Positions 22,892-24,870 of a stretch of DNA of 24,870 nt are shown here, one piece after another. Both the position numbers and the translations under genes were made by a program. A model generated the notes under the pieces. That model was not told the DNA's origin and ran no database searches. It saw only the letters and a program-made list of their open reading frames with translations. The stretch comes from Clostridiales bacterium (GTDB taxonomy: Bacteria > Bacillota > Clostridia > Christensenellales > CAG-138). Position 1 is the stretch's first letter; every line of letters begins with the position of its first letter. The stretch covers positions 1 through 24,870 of the forward strand of contig SFEL01000026.1 of the NCBI GenBank assembly GCA_004557245.1, read 5' to 3'.

Positions 22892-23899
22892 ATGGGCAAT
22901 ATCATTGGCATGCTGGCGGGCGAGCTTATGTCCGGCAGTTCGGTAAAGCAGGTGGCAAAGGCCGCGAACGTAAACGAAAAGCAGGCGGAGAACATCATGG
23001 GCAACGCCATACCGCTGCTGGTGCAGGCCATGTCGGACAATGCCGGCACAAAGGTAGGCGCGGAGTCGCTGTACGAGGCGCTGGGACAGCATAACAACGG
23101 ACTTTCTGCTGCCGAGCAGCTGGACAGAGCATACCTTGAGGACGGCGACAGGATAATCGGAAAAATATTGGGCGACAACAAGCAGGGCGTAACCGAGGCC
23201 CTGGCGAAGCAGGCGGGCGTTACAAAGGGCAACAGCGCCAAGATACTGGCGCTGCTGGCTCCCGTAATACTTTCCCTTATAAGCACCGAGACGAATACCA
23301 ACAATACCTCCTCCGGCGGACTGTCATCACTGCTGTCCCTCTTTACGGACGACGACACAGGCCACAGCAACACGCAGACTACCTCCAGCTCTGGCCTCGG
23401 AGATATCGGAACGGCACTTCTCATGGGGGCGCTGCTTGGCAACAACAATAACGGCAATAGCGGTTCTGCAGGAGGCAACCTGCTTACCTCCCTCCTTGGC
23501 GGCGGACAGCAGCAGGTGCAGCCCCAGCAGCAGTCCGGAGGACTTCTTGAATCATTGCTCGGGGGCGGCATGAGCGGTCAGACTATACAGTCCGGCGGCA
23601 GTGGCCTCGACGGAGCGCTGCTCAACAATAACACCAATCCCAACAGCATAAACCAGGGCAGCATGCTGTCCAGCCTGCTCAGCGGCAGCAATAACGATAC
23701 CTCCAACATGCTGGGCTCTCTGGCAGGATCGCTGCTCGCAGACGCTTTTAAGGGCATGCCAAAGCAGAAGGCGGCTCCAAGAAAGACAGCGGCAAAGAAA
23801 ACCACGGCAGCAAAGCCCGCCGCTAAGAAGACCGCAGCTGTGTCCAAGAAGACTACGTCCGCGAAAAAGACGACGGCAAAAAAACCGGCGGATAAGTAA
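22892..23899 (+). CDS. DUF937 protein with Gly/Asn/Ser-rich middle and histone-H1-like Lys/Ala tail
   Basis: 335 residues in three zones. Residues 1 to about 135 resemble DUF937 (YidB-like): helical, with LAGELMSGSSVKQVAKAANV and ILALLAPVILSLIS. Residues about 140-285 are low-complexity, rich in Gly, Asn, Ser and Gln, with repeated LLGGG/SLLS units (LLTSLLGGG, LLESLLGGG, MLSSLLSGS). Residues about 292-335 form a strongly basic tail of KKTxAAKP-type units that resembles eukaryotic histone H1 tails and bacterial AlgP/Hc1-like proteins and could bind nucleic acid. No signal peptide. AGGGG lies before the start. It is followed after 36 nt by a membrane-protein gene, likely one operon. Function unknown. 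Confidence 0.8.
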   Translation: MGNIIGMLAGELMSGSSVKQVAKAANVNEKQAENIMGNAIPLLVQAMSDNAGTKVGAESLYEALGQHNNGLSAAEQLDRAYLEDGDRIIGKILGDNKQGVTEALAKQAGVTKGNSAKILALLAPVILSLISTETNTNNTSSGGLSSLLSLFTDDDTGHSNTQTTSSSGLGDIGTALLMGALLGNNNNGNSGSAGGNLLTSLLGGGQQQVQPQQQSGGLLESLLGGGMSGQTIQSGGSGLDGALLNNNTNPNSINQGSMLSSLLSGSNNDTSNMLGSLAGSLLADAFKGMPKQKAAPRKTAAKKTTAAKPAAKKTAAVSKKTTSAKKTTAKKPADK

Positions 23900-23935
23900 G
23901 CACAAGCAAGATAAATTTGAAGGGAGATATTCATA

Positions 23936-24751
23936 ATGGCAAAGGAAATTAAGCGTGAAGTAGTGAAAGCCTCGGAGACTAAGGCCGAGGCCGAAAAGGC
24001 CCCTAAGAAAAAGAAGGTAGATACCGAGACCGGCGAGAAGGAAGTCGTACAGGCCAAGCCCACCGGCAACGCAGCGCTCAAAAGGGTATTCGCCGTAGTG
24101 TTCTGGCTCTTGGCCATAGCGGCTGAGATTGCGGCCATAATGCTGCTCAACGGCTATCTGTACATACCCTACGACCTCAAAACTCTGCTCATCATCGCCA
24201 TAGCTCTGGATCTTATCTTCGTGATAATCGGTTCACAGTTCTGGAAGAAGGCGAACCATATAAATCCTCCTTCCGAGAAGAATAAGGTATGGTTCTTCCT
24301 TTGCAGTCAAATGGGACTCATAGTGGCCGTCATAGCCTTCTGTCCCCTTATCGTACTGTTGCTTAAGAACAAGGATAAGCTGGACAAAAAGACCAAGGTA
24401 ATAGTTACCGTTATAGCAGCGGTCGCCCTGCTCGTTGCCGGCGCCTGCTCCATAGATTACGACCCCGTATCTCAGGAATCCCTTGCCGAGGCAAAGAGCG
24501 AGGTATCAGAGCTAACCGACGACGGCACCGTATACTGGACACGCTACGGCCGAAGCTATCATTGCGACATAAATTGCCATACCTTAGCCCGCTCTTCTAC
24601 CCTCTACGAGGGCACCATTGAGGAGGCCTTTGCCGCAAGGCGCAATGACCCCTGTGATTACTGCGCAGACGGCAAGGAAGCCAAGCTTTCTGAGCGCAAT
24701 GCGGGTGATGCAGCCGATAACACCGCAGCTGGCGAACCTGCTGCCGAATAA
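23936..24751 (+). CDS. Four-pass membrane protein with Lys/Glu-rich N-terminus and C-terminal Cys/His metal-binding-type motif
   Basis: 271 residues. A charged N-terminus (1-48, many Lys, Glu, Ala) precedes four hydrophobic segments (about 50-71, 81-100, 118-142, 153-171). The tail contains VYWTRYGRSYHCDINCHTL (199-217) and DPCDYC (238-243): H209, C210, C214, H215, C240 and C243 could bind zinc. The spacing and the phrase T..YH...C...S resemble the Ada-like Cys-rich tail found on many Clostridia proteins whose function is unknown. I do not recognise an enzyme. GGGAG lies about 10 nt before the ATG. Probably co-transcribed with the DUF937 gene. Downstream, the expected terminator appears cut by an insertion sequence. 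Confidence 0.78.
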   Translation: MAKEIKREVVKASETKAEAEKAPKKKKVDTETGEKEVVQAKPTGNAALKRVFAVVFWLLAIAAEIAAIMLLNGYLYIPYDLKTLLIIAIALDLIFVIIGSQFWKKANHINPPSEKNKVWFFLCSQMGLIVAVIAFCPLIVLLLKNKDKLDKKTKVIVTVIAAVALLVAGACSIDYDPVSQESLAEAKSEVSELTDDGTVYWTRYGRSYHCDINCHTLARSSTLYEGTIEEAFAARRNDPCDYCADGKEAKLSERNAGDAADNTAAGEPAAE

Positions 24752-24761
24752 AGCCTAAACT

Positions 24762-24774
24762 AAAAAAGCACCGG
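24762..24774 (+). terminator. Half of a terminator hairpin, apparently interrupted by an insertion sequence
   Basis: AAAAAAGCACCGG has the form of the ascending arm of a terminator (compare the hairpin at 1856-1876), 11 nt after the stop codon, but no CCGGTGC arm follows within the window. Four nucleotides (ATTT) later an IS3-type end begins. The matching arm is expected beyond the right edge. Confidence 0.5.
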
Positions 24775-24778
24775 ATTT

Positions 24779-24870
24779 TGAAGTGAACCCCGAAGATTAG
24801 ACAAAAAAGAATATTAAGTTGTTACGGAATGAGTTCGGTATTGTACCGGGCTCATTCCTTTCAGTTTCAT
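24779..24870 (-). mobile_element. End of an IS3-family insertion sequence (partial, runs off the right edge)
   Basis: The terminal sequence TGAAGTGAACCCCGAAGATT continuing to AGACA (24779-24803) has the TG start and the form of the IS3/IS150-group inverted repeat. It is followed, on the minus strand, by the C-terminal codons of the orfB-type transposase. Only this end is in the window. Confidence 0.75.
24814..24870 (-). CDS. IS3-family transposase (OrfB/integrase type), C-terminal fragment
   Basis: The minus-strand frame reads MKLKGMSPVQYRTHSVTT and stops with TAA at 24814-24816. The phrase LKGMSPVQYRT is a well-known C-terminus of IS150-group rve-type transposases. The rest of the gene lies beyond the window, so nothing can be said about its integrity. 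Confidence 0.75.
   Translation of the reverse strand: MKLKGMSPVQYRTHSVTT

Noticed and set aside
24571..24600. Lipobox-like LLVAGAC in the membrane protein 23936-24751
   Set aside because: It lies at the end of the fourth membrane segment, far from the N-terminus, so it cannot be a lipoprotein signal. (Its true location is near residue 165-171; the coordinates here mark the nearby Cys/His tail region only approximately.)

Overview
The window looks like a chromosomal segment of a Clostridia-type Bacillota (Firmicutes), probably an anaerobic gut organism. The evidence is the gene set: RNase J, a YlbF-family protein, VanR/VanS-like two-component genes, a VanW/G5-type cell-surface protein, PTS-era Gram-positive metabolism genes and a C_GCAxxG_C_C redox protein. 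Strong AGGAGG-type ribosome binding sites and sigma-A-like promoters fit this. Most genes prefer the isoleucine codon ATA; the first aminotransferase gene does not. I see no rRNA, tRNA, CRISPR array or prophage. The genus cannot be fixed from sequence alone.

Layout. (1) 1-1890: the end of a repeat element (copy A), a terminator, a PLP aminotransferase gene on the minus strand, and a second copy of the repeat (copy B). (2) 1891-3444 (minus): a membrane-anchored VanW-family protein. (3) 3586-8205 (plus): one four-gene transcription unit with clear promoter and terminator: RNase J, YlbF-family protein, MltG lytic transglycosylase, U32-family protein. (4) 8217-11676: a Pro/Thr-rich lipoprotein behind a palindromic operator-like site, the third repeat copy (C), then an OmpR-type response regulator and a multi-pass histidine kinase. 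(5) 11675-14217: glycerol kinase plus an acylglycerol-lipase-like hydrolase, a compact glycerol-salvage operon. (6) 14221-17629 (minus): a translational GTPase of the Tet(M)/EF-G type fused to a YacP/Rae1-like NYN ribonuclease domain, followed by an overlapping GNAT acetyltransferase gene. (7) 17746-20159: an MFS transporter; then on the minus strand a MarR regulator and the redox protein it may control. (8) 20303-22748: glycogen phosphorylase. (9) 22892-24870: a DUF937 protein with a histone-H1-like tail, a four-pass membrane protein with a Cys/His metal-binding-type tail, and the end of an IS3-family insertion sequence.

The two observations I rate highest are these. First, a structured miniature element (three copies, about 120-200 bp) has imperfect terminal inverted repeats, and each complete copy sits between two copies of a whole rho-independent-terminator hairpin. 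The flanking hairpin differs between loci, so it comes from the target: the element appears to insert at terminators and duplicate them. The IS3-type element at the right edge also appears to have entered a terminator. Second, the 864-residue GTPase-NYN fusion puts a ribosomal-A-site GTPase and a nuclease related to the ribosome-dependent mRNase Rae1 in one polypeptide. Its domain IV tip differs from the tetracycline-release loop of Tet(M), which suggests a translation-quality-control or stalled-ribosome role rather than tetracycline resistance. That role is inference.
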